Of a stretch of 64,000 nucleotides of DNA, positions 1 to 7,113 are shown piece after piece. Position 1 is the stretch's first letter; each line of letters begins with the position of its first letter. The position numbers were made by a program, and so were the translations under genes. The notes under the pieces are model-generated. The model was given only the letters and a program-made list of their open reading frames with translations. It had not been told where the DNA came from and ran no database searches. Origin of the DNA: Dyadobacter sp. CY261 (GTDB lineage: Bacteria > Bacteroidota > Bacteroidia > Cytophagales > Spirosomataceae). The DNA is taken from positions 1,550,001 through 1,614,000 of the forward strand of contig NZ_JAKCPW010000001.1 of assembly GCF_021440085.1 (NCBI RefSeq), in the 5' to 3' direction.

Positions 1-1246
1 GATCTGGTGTTACATGAATGGATTTGCTGGTTTCTCCTGTGGACCATTTCAACGCGCCCGCGCAGCCATGTGCCGTAAGCGCAACTTCATTGCGAAGGCA
101 TACCGAATCCGAACTTGCCACTATTTTGAACACCGCCGGAACAGACGATTTCAAAGACCATGACACTGCACGCGAACGGAACGCGCGGGAGTCATCGCGA
201 CGGCTCAGTGTTGTGGTGTCGAAGACGGTCGCTGTTAATGCGGACGAATCCGGTATTTCGCCGCCTTTCAGGGATATTTCATCGCCGGAGAAAGGAAGTA
301 ACATTCCATTTAAATGCCACTGCACCTGCAGGGTATTCCGGCTTGGTTTCAAAAGCCCGAGTTTAAATGCCTGCCCGGCAGTCACATCGATACTCGCTGC
401 GGTATCCGGCTCGATCTTTTCGACGGGATTAATGTTCTCTAAAAGCCGCTCTACGGTCGCTTCACGGCAAACTGCGCAAAGTTGCTGGTCGAGATATTCC
501 ATCAGACAGGTACCATTGGTAGGCTTGTGCCATTTTGCCGCGTCACCCTCCAAACCATGTTTGTAAATACCAACAGGCGGGCTGTTAAGCCAATTCTTCC
601 AACGGATCGAACCAGGATCGCTAATGGCTGTCATGTTTGCAGCTTCCGTACCATATATCGAACCGGCCCAATATTCATCACTCAAGCGCCCGAAAGCATG
701 CCCGATCTCATGAACACCGATGGTATTGGCGGCATCGTTCAATGTATGAACGGCAATTTGCCCACCCGATCCGCCGTAGTATTCCGTATTAACAAGGACG
801 ACAATGAGATCGTAAGCAGGCAAATGCGTCGACATCAGATTAAAAAGCACATCAAACTTAGTGACCTCGACCAGCCGGTGTATCGAATGTCCGAACGAAG
901 CGCCGAAAAATGTATCCTTGTTTCCGACAGGCTGGTCCTTATATGCATCGGGAGCGGTCCCGGGATTAGATACGCCGCTTTCTTTTGACGGTGTACGGAT
1001 GGCAAAAAAGTTGAAATAGTCCCGATAGACCGTGTAAGGATCATAAGCCAGGAAAAAATCGGCAAACTTCCTGGCCTCGGCCGCGAATTTTGGCATTTGC
1101 TCCTGCGTGAAGCCATCGCCAAGTATTACAATATTGATCCGGTTTTCGAGCGGGCCTTTCTTGTACAGTGTGTCCACCTGATAATGTTGTGAAAACGCTG
1201 TTGATGCAATGCAAATGATGATTAAAGTGGTAAAAATGCTTTTCAT
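1..1246 (-). CDS. Secreted M64-family (IgA-peptidase-like) metallopeptidase, 3' partial
   Basis: Read directly on the minus strand from an ATG at 1246; the frame stays open to the window edge, so the C-terminus is missing. Residues 1-20 form a signal peptide ending near AFSQ. The zinc motif HEIGHAFGRLSDEY lies at about residues 179-192: two His and Glu of HExxH plus the downstream Asp-Glu typical of Peptidase_M64. The fold starts with NIVILGDGFTQEQ, also typical of the family. After about residue 330 an Ig-like segment begins (cysteines, then LKWSTGETSKSI), a pattern common in secreted Bacteroidota proteins that may precede a type IX sorting domain outside the window. The gene starts 2 bp after the stop of the lipoprotein-like gene at 1249-1743, so the two are probably cotranscribed. 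Extracellular proteolysis is inferred from the family; the substrate is unknown. Confidence 0.88.
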   Translation of the reverse strand, partial: MKSIFTTLIIICIASTAFSQHYQVDTLYKKGPLENRINIVILGDGFTQEQMPKFAAEARKFADFFLAYDPYTVYRDYFNFFAIRTPSKESGVSNPGTAPDAYKDQPVGNKDTFFGASFGHSIHRLVEVTKFDVLFNLMSTHLPAYDLIVVLVNTEYYGGSGGQIAVHTLNDAANTIGVHEIGHAFGRLSDEYWAGSIYGTEAANMTAISDPGSIRWKNWLNSPPVGIYKHGLEGDAAKWHKPTNGTCLMEYLDQQLCAVCREATVERLLENINPVEKIEPDTAASIDVTAGQAFKLGLLKPSRNTLQVQWHLNGMLLPFSGDEISLKGGEIPDSSALTATVFDTTTLSRRDDSRAFRSRAVSWSLKSSVPAVFKIVASSDSVCLRNEVALTAHGCAGALKWSTGETSKSIHVTPD

Positions 1247-1248
1247 GG

Positions 1249-1743
1249 TTAATTGAAGTCAAGCGTGTAAATTTTTACAGTTCCTTTTTCAGGACTGACA
1301 CTGAATAGCTCCAATTGGTTGAGTCCAGAATGCTGCTGCAAGCGGATAAGCACATTACCCTCTGTAGCCTTGACCTCTACCTGACGCATATGTCCGGACG
1401 GGTCACTTACTTCCCTACCTTTGAATAAGGGATGCTCAAACACCATTTCGCGTTCGACGGCACTGGCTGAGTAGCGAGCGATAGCTTTGATTTGGTAAGG
1501 GAAGTGGACTGAACGTGCAATGTCCTTCATTTTGCCATCGCCTGCACTCGCGCTTAAAAGCTCCACTTTTTCTCTACCACCTACCCCACCGCTAATCCGG
1601 AAGTTCAGAAAGAGAATGTGGTCAGGGGAATTTGCATTGTAGTTAGAAATCTGGCCAACCGTTAAAGTGGATTGCGCCGGCTTGCAATGAATCATCAGCA
1701 AGCCGGCGAGCGTAATGGCGACCGTAGAGGACAAACGAAGCAT
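1249..1743 (-). CDS. Putative lipoprotein of unknown function
   Basis: About 164 aa from the ATG at 1743; a longer TTG-initiated reading from 1776 is possible but would spoil the signal peptide. The N-terminus (MLRLSSTVAITLAGLLMIHC) looks like a type II signal peptide with Cys at about residue 20, although the residues before the Cys are not an ideal lipobox. The mature part has alternating beta-like hydrophobic segments and no motif I recognise. It lies directly upstream of the M64 peptidase gene with a 2-bp gap, so it may be an accessory or envelope partner of that peptidase; this is inference from position only. An imperfect hairpin just upstream (1757-1787) may separate it from the decarboxylase operon. 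Confidence 0.7.
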   Translation of the reverse strand: MLRLSSTVAITLAGLLMIHCKPAQSTLTVGQISNYNANSPDHILFLNFRISGGVGGREKVELLSASAGDGKMKDIARSVHFPYQIKAIARYSASAVEREMVFEHPLFKGREVSDPSGHMRQVEVKATEGNVLIRLQQHSGLNQLELFSVSPEKGTVKIYTLDFN

Positions 1744-1756
1744 GGGTAATTCCGAA

Positions 1757-1787
1757 AAAGCTGTTACAGAAGTCAATGTACAGCTTT
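1757..1787 (-). terminator. Weak hairpin after the decarboxylase gene
   Basis: AAAGCTGT (1757-1764) and ACAGCTTT (1780-1787) are exact inverted repeats separated by 15 bases. On the minus strand the stem is followed by a short run of T. It sits 12 bp past the stop of the decarboxylase gene and just before the lipoprotein gene. It could end the upstream operon or be part of the lipoprotein leader. Confidence 0.3.
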
Positions 1788-1798
1788 ATTGACGTATT

Positions 1799-3193
1799 TC
1801 ACAGCGAGTGAAATACTTCCTCCATCTCGCGAACCGCTATCGCAATGTCCTCTTTTCCCGTTCGGTAATTAACAAACGCAGCACGCACAGCCGACTGCCC
1901 CGATAGTAAAGTGGGCGTCATAAAAACTTTTCCGCGGCGGTTGAGCTCTTTCAGAAAAGCCGGCATCTTTTCAATGTCTTTTTTCAAACGAAAACAGACG
2001 ACATTAAGCCGAACAGGTGCCACCAGCGCAAAATTTTCGCTGGATTCGATATAACTTCCGAATTCCTGTGCGCGCTCGATGCTATTGCGAACGATCCATT
2101 CGAAACCGTTGCGTCCATAGGCCGTAAGACTGAACCATGCCGGCAATGCGCGAAAGCGGCGGGAGTTTTCGGGCAGAAAGTTGAGATAGGAAAAGTTGTC
2201 CGACGTATCCCCCAAGTAAGGCGCATTGGAATTTTGAAAAGTACTGATCTGCAATTTGTTATGCTCCTTCCGAACCAGCGAAACGGCGCTGTCGTACGGC
2301 ACATTCATCCATTTGTGGCAGTCGATAGTTATGCTGTCGGCGTGTTCCCAGCCTTCGAGCAAATGCCGGTGCGACGGCAGACAGGCCACAAACCCTCCGA
2401 ATGCCGCATCAATATGCAACCAAAAATGATATTTGTTCTTTAATGCAATGATTGCCTTAATGTCATCAAAATCGACGGTATTTACTGTTCCCGCACTGCA
2501 ATTGACAATAACGGGCCGCCCCTTGTGTGCTTCGAGTTGCTGCTCAAAGTCTGCCAGGTCGATCGCCTCACGCCCTTCGGGCGTTTGAATTCGCACGATG
2601 TTGGCACTGCCCAGTCCAAGCATAGAAAGCGATTTGATTACCGACGAATGCGGCGTGGCAGCCATTATTACGATGTCGCCAGCAACGCCTTCACGCGATA
2701 TGTCTCGACCGGCACGCGCACCAGCCCATTGCCTGGCGACGCCTAGACCAGTGAAATTCGACATCGTAGCACCCGTTACAAAACCACCATCAAAATCTTC
2801 CGGCAAATGCAGCAATTGGCAAAGCAGTCGGATTGCCTCCTTTTCAATGATCGCCGAAACGTCACCATCACCTTGTGTGCTTTGTGTATTCTGATCGTAA
2901 ACGGCCGTCAGCCAATCCCCGGCGATCGCAGCTGGCGTGGCACCGCCTGTGACAAAACCCCAATACCGCGGTCCCGGACTGGCGACCATCAATTTCTCGT
3001 AATGTCTTTTAAACAGATCCAAACCGCCCAATGCGCCCGGCCCTTCATTAGCCAATTCCGTCGCTGGAATGCTAAGATCTGTGATTGAAGTTGGCCGGTC
3101 TGCAAGGTTTTCCAGAAAATCCAGGCTGTTAGCTTTTACCTGATCAAAAATTGTTTCCAGGTTATTTAACTCATTATCAAATATTTCAAACAT
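1799..3193 (-). CDS. PLP-dependent group II amino acid decarboxylase-like protein
   Basis: 464 aa. The fold is that of aromatic-L-amino-acid/glutamate/tyrosine decarboxylases: a Gly-rich phosphate-binding stretch (FVTGATMSNFTGL, about 138-150), HIDAAFGG at 260-267 with the cofactor-pairing Asp262, and the Schiff-base lysine in DCHKWMNVPYDSA, Lys294. The likely reaction is decarboxylation of an amino acid, but some family members act as aldehyde synthases or C-S lyases, and substrate cannot be read from sequence. The start at 3193 is 2 bp from the stop of the SnoaL-like gene, so it is the distal gene of a tight run with SnoaL-like, DinB-like and EamA genes. A divergent MocR-type regulator at 5064 may control the run. 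Cytoplasmic; no signal peptide. Confidence 0.85.
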   Translation of the reverse strand: MFEIFDNELNNLETIFDQVKANSLDFLENLADRPTSITDLSIPATELANEGPGALGGLDLFKRHYEKLMVASPGPRYWGFVTGGATPAAIAGDWLTAVYDQNTQSTQGDGDVSAIIEKEAIRLLCQLLHLPEDFDGGFVTGATMSNFTGLGVARQWAGARAGRDISREGVAGDIVIMAATPHSSVIKSLSMLGLGSANIVRIQTPEGREAIDLADFEQQLEAHKGRPVIVNCSAGTVNTVDFDDIKAIIALKNKYHFWLHIDAAFGGFVACLPSHRHLLEGWEHADSITIDCHKWMNVPYDSAVSLVRKEHNKLQISTFQNSNAPYLGDTSDNFSYLNFLPENSRRFRALPAWFSLTAYGRNGFEWIVRNSIERAQEFGSYIESSENFALVAPVRLNVVCFRLKKDIEKMPAFLKELNRRGKVFMTPTLLSGQSAVRAAFVNYRTGKEDIAIAVREMEEVFHSL

Positions 3194-3195
3194 GA

Positions 3196-3558
3196 CTAAT
3201 GATTATAATGCGCATTAACTAAAATGATTTTACCAGCTTCATCGAGTTCCATTAGTTCTGCCGCCATTCGATTGCTGACACTTTTATAATACAAGATCAA
3301 AGAATTGGCTCCAACCAAAACTTCTTGGAGATCGAAATACAAGTCAGTATAGATGTCGAGTGCCTTGGAAAAGTATTTTTCCAGTTCGGCTTTATCCGTA
3401 ATCACACCTTCTCCATTCATACCCAGTTTGATAATGTAGGGCGAATAAAAGCGGATTTCCGAAGCGTAAAGCGACATAATTGCCGCCAGATCATGGCTGT
3501 TCCAGGCGTCGATCCATTGCCTGGCAAAGGATTGCGCCGATTGTTCTTTCAAATTCAT
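3196..3558 (-). CDS. SnoaL-like / NTF2-fold protein
   Basis: 120 aa. The opening ARQWIDAWNSHDLAAIMSLYASEIRFYSP is the classic start of the SnoaL/NTF2 alpha+beta barrel, with helix-Trp-Asn-x-His-Asp followed by the first strand. These small proteins form cavities that bind ligands and act as isomerases, dehydratases or binding proteins; no catalytic assignment is possible here. It sits between the DinB-like gene (12-bp gap) and the PLP decarboxylase (2-bp gap), so it is almost certainly cotranscribed and may handle a small molecule from the same pathway. Confidence 0.8.
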   Translation of the reverse strand: MNLKEQSAQSFARQWIDAWNSHDLAAIMSLYASEIRFYSPYIIKLGMNGEGVITDKAELEKYFSKALDIYTDLYFDLQEVLVGANSLILYYKSVSNRMAAELMELDEAGKIILVNAHYNH

Positions 3559-3570
3559 GGCTATTTATAT

Positions 3571-4041
3571 TTACTGTTGTGTTGATTGCATTTGCATAGC
3601 CCAGCGCCGATGGTAATTGATGTGCCCAAGGTGCCAGGAGAGATGCGACAGCAAGTGCGTAAGAATCAGATGAACAGATTGTTCCGGGAACATATCGAGC
3701 ACTTTCCGCGGATATTCCTCATTCATGGTAGCATCTTCCAGCGTCTCCAATGTCCCGATCACGATTTCATGAAGCGTATCGAGCTCGACGAGCATTTGTT
3801 TTTGGGTAAATGTTTTTCGATTGAACTCCGCATCACGGTCGCGAACGTAGCCATACCCTCCAAGCGTGAGGCCAATATAGGTGCGCAAATTGCCGATCAG
3901 ATGCTGGCAGAGATTACCGCCGGTGTTGATCGTACCCGGCAATTGCACCCATAGTGTGTCTTCATTCTGGTACTGACCAATTTCGTTCCGGAGCTTTTTA
4001 ATGTCGCGGCTATACAATGTAATGAAGGTGCTATTGCTCAT
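3571..4041 (-). CDS. DinB-superfamily (DUF1572-like) protein
   Basis: 156 aa, all-helical. The three metal-binding histidines expected of the DinB four-helix bundle are visible: one in the second helix (NLCQHLIGNLRTYIG) and the pair in the C-terminal helix (LSWHLGHINYHRRW). Family members bind divalent metal; some are thiol-dependent transferases, most are unassigned. The 5' end overlaps the 3' end of the EamA gene by 11 bp, which implies translational coupling. The function is unknown; its place between an exporter and a SnoaL/decarboxylase pair suggests a small-molecule role rather than DNA damage response. Confidence 0.78.
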   Translation of the reverse strand: MSNSTFITLYSRDIKKLRNEIGQYQNEDTLWVQLPGTINTGGNLCQHLIGNLRTYIGLTLGGYGYVRDRDAEFNRKTFTQKQMLVELDTLHEIVIGTLETLEDATMNEEYPRKVLDMFPEQSVHLILTHLLSHLSWHLGHINYHRRWAMQMQSTQQ

Positions 4042-4963
4042 GGATTTTCAGGACGGTTAACTCATTCTTTCTTTTTTGCAGCTGATAACCCCGGTTTACA
4101 AGAAATACACCGCCGATCGTCACAGCGAACGCAAGGGTCGTTAGCCATGTAATTTTTTCATTCAATATAAAGAAACCTAATACCAGCGCCACCAGGGGAT
4201 TGATGTAAGCATAAATAGACACCAACCCCGCCGGCAACCTGGACATGGCAAATAGATACGAAGCGTAGGCTAAAATAGAGCCGAAAAATATAAGGTATAA
4301 GAGCGCCAGCAGCGACTGTGTTTGCAATTCAGGGAGATTCCCCCAGTCGTCATTCAATGCACTCAGCACAAAAAGCCCCATCCCACCGGCCATCATCTGG
4401 ATCGCAGCATTGAAAAACGGATCTGTTCGGCCTTGATAGCTTTTGGTATACAATCCACCCAGGCTCCACAACACACACGACGCCAGGGTCACACAAATAC
4501 CCATAAATGACTTACTATCAGTCAAATATTCCAGGTTATCCCGAAACACGAGCATTATGCCGACAAGCCCCATCAACATCCCGACCGCAATATGCACATT
4601 GATACGCTCCTCTTTCCTCGCAAGCAGGTTAACCAAGATCGTAAAAAGAGGAACAGTAGCGTACAGTAATGCTGCGAGACCGCTCGGAATGAATTGAACA
4701 CACCATCCCACGAGCCCGGTGCCAAACGTGATCATACACCAGCCAGGAACGAGTTGCAATCCGATATCGCGCAACGTCCATGAAAATGATCTGTTTCTCA
4801 AAACTAAAAAGCTTAACAGCAATGCACCCGCGACCACATTCCTGAACCCCATGAAGAACAGAGCCGGAAAACCTGATACGCCAATGCTTGCCGCCAGGTA
4901 GGTGGTGCCCCAAAAGAAACACACGAGGATCAATGCGATATATGCTGTCAGATTACCTTTCAT
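4031..4963 (-). CDS. EamA/DMT-family membrane transporter
   Basis: 310 aa with about ten hydrophobic segments in two repeated five-helix EamA domains. The first opens with IALILVCFFWGTTYLA; the repeat restarts near residue 150 and ends with a helix around ALAFAVTIGGVFLVN. DMT exporters of this type move amino acids, nucleosides or related metabolites out of the cell. It is the first gene of the minus-strand run with DinB-like, SnoaL-like and decarboxylase genes and is divergent from the MocR-type regulator, an arrangement typical of a regulator controlling its neighbouring transporter. Substrate is not deducible. Confidence 0.87.
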   Translation of the reverse strand: MKGNLTAYIALILVCFFWGTTYLAASIGVSGFPALFFMGFRNVVAGALLLSFLVLRNRSFSWTLRDIGLQLVPGWCMITFGTGLVGWCVQFIPSGLAALLYATVPLFTILVNLLARKEERINVHIAVGMLMGLVGIMLVFRDNLEYLTDSKSFMGICVTLASCVLWSLGGLYTKSYQGRTDPFFNAAIQMMAGGMGLFVLSALNDDWGNLPELQTQSLLALLYLIFFGSILAYASYLFAMSRLPAGLVSIYAYINPLVALVLGFFILNEKITWLTTLAFAVTIGGVFLVNRGYQLQKRKNELTVLKIHEQ

Positions 4964-5012
4964 AGCCCTTTTATATTTGACGCCACAAAATTCTCGCCCT
5001 AATCGTTAAGAA

Positions 5013-5056
5013 AACAGATTCACTTTTGTTATTTTTGAGCAGAACAGATTAGAATC
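5013..5056 (+). promoter_or_regulatory. Candidate promoter and operator between EamA and MocR genes
   Basis: The 100-bp divergent gap holds two exact AACAGATT copies (5013-5020 and 5043-5050, 30 bp apart, about three helical turns). The second overlaps a palindrome AGATT-AG-AATCT (5045-5056). TATTTTTG at 5030-5037 fits the Bacteroidota -7 element TAnnTTTG for the regulator gene, though I see no clear -33 TTTG. MocR dimers commonly bind paired direct repeats, so this is a plausible autoregulatory site. Confidence 0.4.
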
Positions 5057-5063
5057 TAAAAAA

Positions 5064-6506
5064 ATGGTAACGGAAGACAATGTTCGCGAGGATTTCCTCT
5101 ATTCCCAAATCGCCGACCGCTTGTCGGCGCAGATTGAAAAAGGCATTTTGAAAGCGGGCGACAAACTCATATCGCTTCGTGCATTGAGTAAGGAACAGGG
5201 CATCAGCCTCAGTACCGCATTCAAAGCGTATGTGGAGCTGGAAAACAAAGGCATTATTGAGGCCCGGCCGAAATCGGGGTACTTTGTCCGCTTTTCGCCT
5301 TTGAATGCGCCGGAAAGATTGAAAGCGGAACCACCGGGCCCGTTGATCGAAAAGGCTAATGTCGACGAAATGATCAGAACAGTTTATAAAACTATGACGC
5401 ATGAACGGGTCATCCGGCTCTCGGTTGCGGCTCCTTCGGCCGAGCTGATCCCCGAAGCCAAATTAAACAAGGCGATGATCGAAGCGTTACGAAAGAGCCC
5501 GCACAGCTGCACGCAATATGAGGAAGTCCAGGGCAACCGCACGTTACGCAAACAGATTGCCAAATATGCATTCAACTGGAAGGGAAATGTCAGCGAAGAC
5601 GATGTAATTACGACGCAGGGCTGCATGGAAGCGCTCATTTTCTGCCTTAAAGCCGTCACCGAGCCAGGCGATACCGTCGCCATCGAGAACCCGATTTACT
5701 TCGGAATATTTAATATCATGAAGAGTCTGGGCCTTACAATACTGGAAATTCCCTGCCATCCCGACGAGGGTGCCGATCTTGAATACCTTGAAAAAGCGCT
5801 TGAAACTGTTCCGGTGAAAGCCGTCCTGTTTGTCCCGAATTTCTCCAATCCCACCGGTGCGCTGATGCCCGATTACCGAAAAAAACAGCTTGTCAATATG
5901 CTCGCTGAAAGGGAGATCCCGCTGATCGAAGACGATATTTATGGCGAAATGTATTTTGGTAAAACGAGGCCGGCTACCTGTAAAAGCTACGATAAAAAAG
6001 GGCTGATCATGCTCTGTGGTTCTGTCTCCAAGACACTCGCGCCTGGTTACCGCGTTGGCTGGTGTCTTCCAGGAAAGTTTAAGGATAAGGTATTGAGTAA
6101 TAAAATAATGCACACCGTCTCCTCCGCAACTCCTACGCAAGCTGCGGTCGCTAATTTCTTTGAAACAGGGCGTTATGATTTGCATATGAGACACTTGCGA
6201 AAATCGCTTCACACGCAATGCCTGCGCTACATTCAGGCGATAGCCGATTATTTTCCGTCGGACACAAAGCTTGTCAGGCCGCAGGGCGGGTATGTTCTCT
6301 GGATCGAGTTGAACAAGCAAGTAAATGCATTCGAACTTTTCGAAAACGCCATTCAGGAGAGCATCAGCATCGCCCCTGGCCAGATATTCAGCACCGATGC
6401 CCGGTTCAGCAACTATATTCGGATCAGCTTCGGCGCGCCGTATAATGCGCTGATCGATGCGGGGTTACGAAAATTGGGGGAGTTGATTAAAGCGCAATAT
6501 CCTTGA
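5064..6506 (+). CDS. MocR/PdxR-type GntR regulator with aminotransferase domain
   Basis: 480 aa. Residues 1-78 are a GntR-type winged helix (YSQIADRLSAQIEKGILKAGDKL, then a recognition region ending KSGYFV). Residues from about 115 on are a type I aminotransferase domain with the SNPTG motif (261-265), the cofactor-pairing Asp in EDDIYGE (289-295) and the PLP lysine in CGSVSKTLAPGYRVGW, Lys323. Such proteins sense PLP or an amino-compound/PLP adduct and usually activate the divergent gene. It faces the EamA/DinB/SnoaL/decarboxylase run across a 100-bp gap. Its 3' end overlaps the remnant of an antisense mazF gene. Confidence 0.9.
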   Translation: MVTEDNVREDFLYSQIADRLSAQIEKGILKAGDKLISLRALSKEQGISLSTAFKAYVELENKGIIEARPKSGYFVRFSPLNAPERLKAEPPGPLIEKANVDEMIRTVYKTMTHERVIRLSVAAPSAELIPEAKLNKAMIEALRKSPHSCTQYEEVQGNRTLRKQIAKYAFNWKGNVSEDDVITTQGCMEALIFCLKAVTEPGDTVAIENPIYFGIFNIMKSLGLTILEIPCHPDEGADLEYLEKALETVPVKAVLFVPNFSNPTGALMPDYRKKQLVNMLAEREIPLIEDDIYGEMYFGKTRPATCKSYDKKGLIMLCGSVSKTLAPGYRVGWCLPGKFKDKVLSNKIMHTVSSATPTQAAVANFFETGRYDLHMRHLRKSLHTQCLRYIQAIADYFPSDTKLVRPQGGYVLWIELNKQVNAFELFENAIQESISIAPGQIFSTDARFSNYIRISFGAPYNALIDAGLRKLGELIKAQYP

Positions 6507-6652
6507 CTACTTATGCGAAGAGTTTTCTTAAGGTGATCGTTCATTTCATCGGGAGAAATAATCAGGCAAGGCCTCGCTCTTTTGATCTCAATTCCGACCG
6601 TCGGATCAAGGGACACGAAAAACATGTCGAACCGCTTGACTACCATTCCCAT
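6413..6652 (-). pseudogene. Truncated MazF/PemK-like toxin remnant
   Basis: The first 42 or so residues match the MazF/PemK start: KRFDMFFVSLDPTVGIEIK, then RPCLIISPDEMNDHLK, with the beta1-beta2 region that carries the substrate-loop Arg/Pro. The usual continuation (a strand like TVIIAPMTT and about 60 more residues) is missing. From about 6525 downward the frame instead runs antisense through the 3' end of the MocR-type gene and stops at 6413. The toxin core is therefore gone, consistent with a deletion joining mazF to sequence next to mocR. It overlaps the antitoxin gene by 13 bp as in intact mazEF operons. It is probably not an active RNase. Confidence 0.65.
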
Positions 6653-6888
6653 TCCGAATCGTCAAATGCATTTGCCAAATCGCCCAACAAGTCCTCGTCG
6701 GTGTTACTATCCTCCGAACGAAAACGATCCGCCCAACCCTCACGGGGGTTGTTACTCGCAGGGATGATCACGATAGCATTGCCTTTGACTTCGACATCAA
6801 CGTATTCGTCAATATCAACCTGGTCCAACATTGTTTTGGAAAGTAGGATTCCCCGGGAATTTCCGATCCTGCGAATTTTGGTGAGCAT
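6640..6888 (-). CDS. MazE/AbrB-type antitoxin
   Basis: 82 aa. The N-terminal half is a swapped-hairpin AbrB/MazE fold: KIRRIGNSRGILLSKTMLD, then VDVEVKGNAIVIIPA. The acidic C-terminal tail (SEDSNTDEDLLGDL to DDSEWEW) is the segment that normally wraps the toxin. MazE-type proteins bind their own promoter and neutralise MazF. The toxin gene downstream (6652) is truncated, so this antitoxin appears orphaned; it may persist as a regulator or as a remnant. Confidence 0.82.
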   Translation of the reverse strand: MLTKIRRIGNSRGILLSKTMLDQVDIDEYVDVEVKGNAIVIIPASNNPREGWADRFRSEDSNTDEDLLGDLANAFDDSEWEW

Positions 6889-7016
6889 ATTACAAGTTAT
6901 AATTTGTTATAACAAATCAAAATTTCACATTATCTCAATGTACAAGTGGCTGACCGATAGTCCACATAAATTCGCAACAACATTGCAATTAGCTGATTTT
7001 CAGCACCTGTAACCCT

Positions 7017-7043
7017 GTTGCATGCATTTGCAACCTACATTTG
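7017..7043 (+). promoter_or_regulatory. Palindrome and -7 element before the P-type ATPase gene
   Basis: GTTGCA (7017-7022) and TGCAAC (7029-7034) form a perfect 6-bp inverted repeat around TGCATT. Immediately after it, TACATTTG (7036-7043) matches the Bacteroidota -7 consensus TAnnTTTG. The palindrome thus sits where a metal-sensing repressor (Fur/ArsR type) or a MerR-type activator would act. The regulator identity is inference; none is encoded next to it. Confidence 0.42.
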
Positions 7044-7113
7044 TAATGATCCTCTGGCGGCGCTAGCCGGGAAGCGCTCGACGGATCAACATTTGGATTA
7101 GCATGTTTGCATT

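Noticed and set aside
18..566. Long plus-strand open frames in the first kilobase
   Set aside because: They are antisense to the M64 peptidase frame, which carries a signal peptide and a complete zinc motif.
5544..6320. 258-codon antisense frame inside the first MocR gene
   Set aside because: The sense frame has all MocR motifs; the antisense translation shows no family and arises from codon bias.
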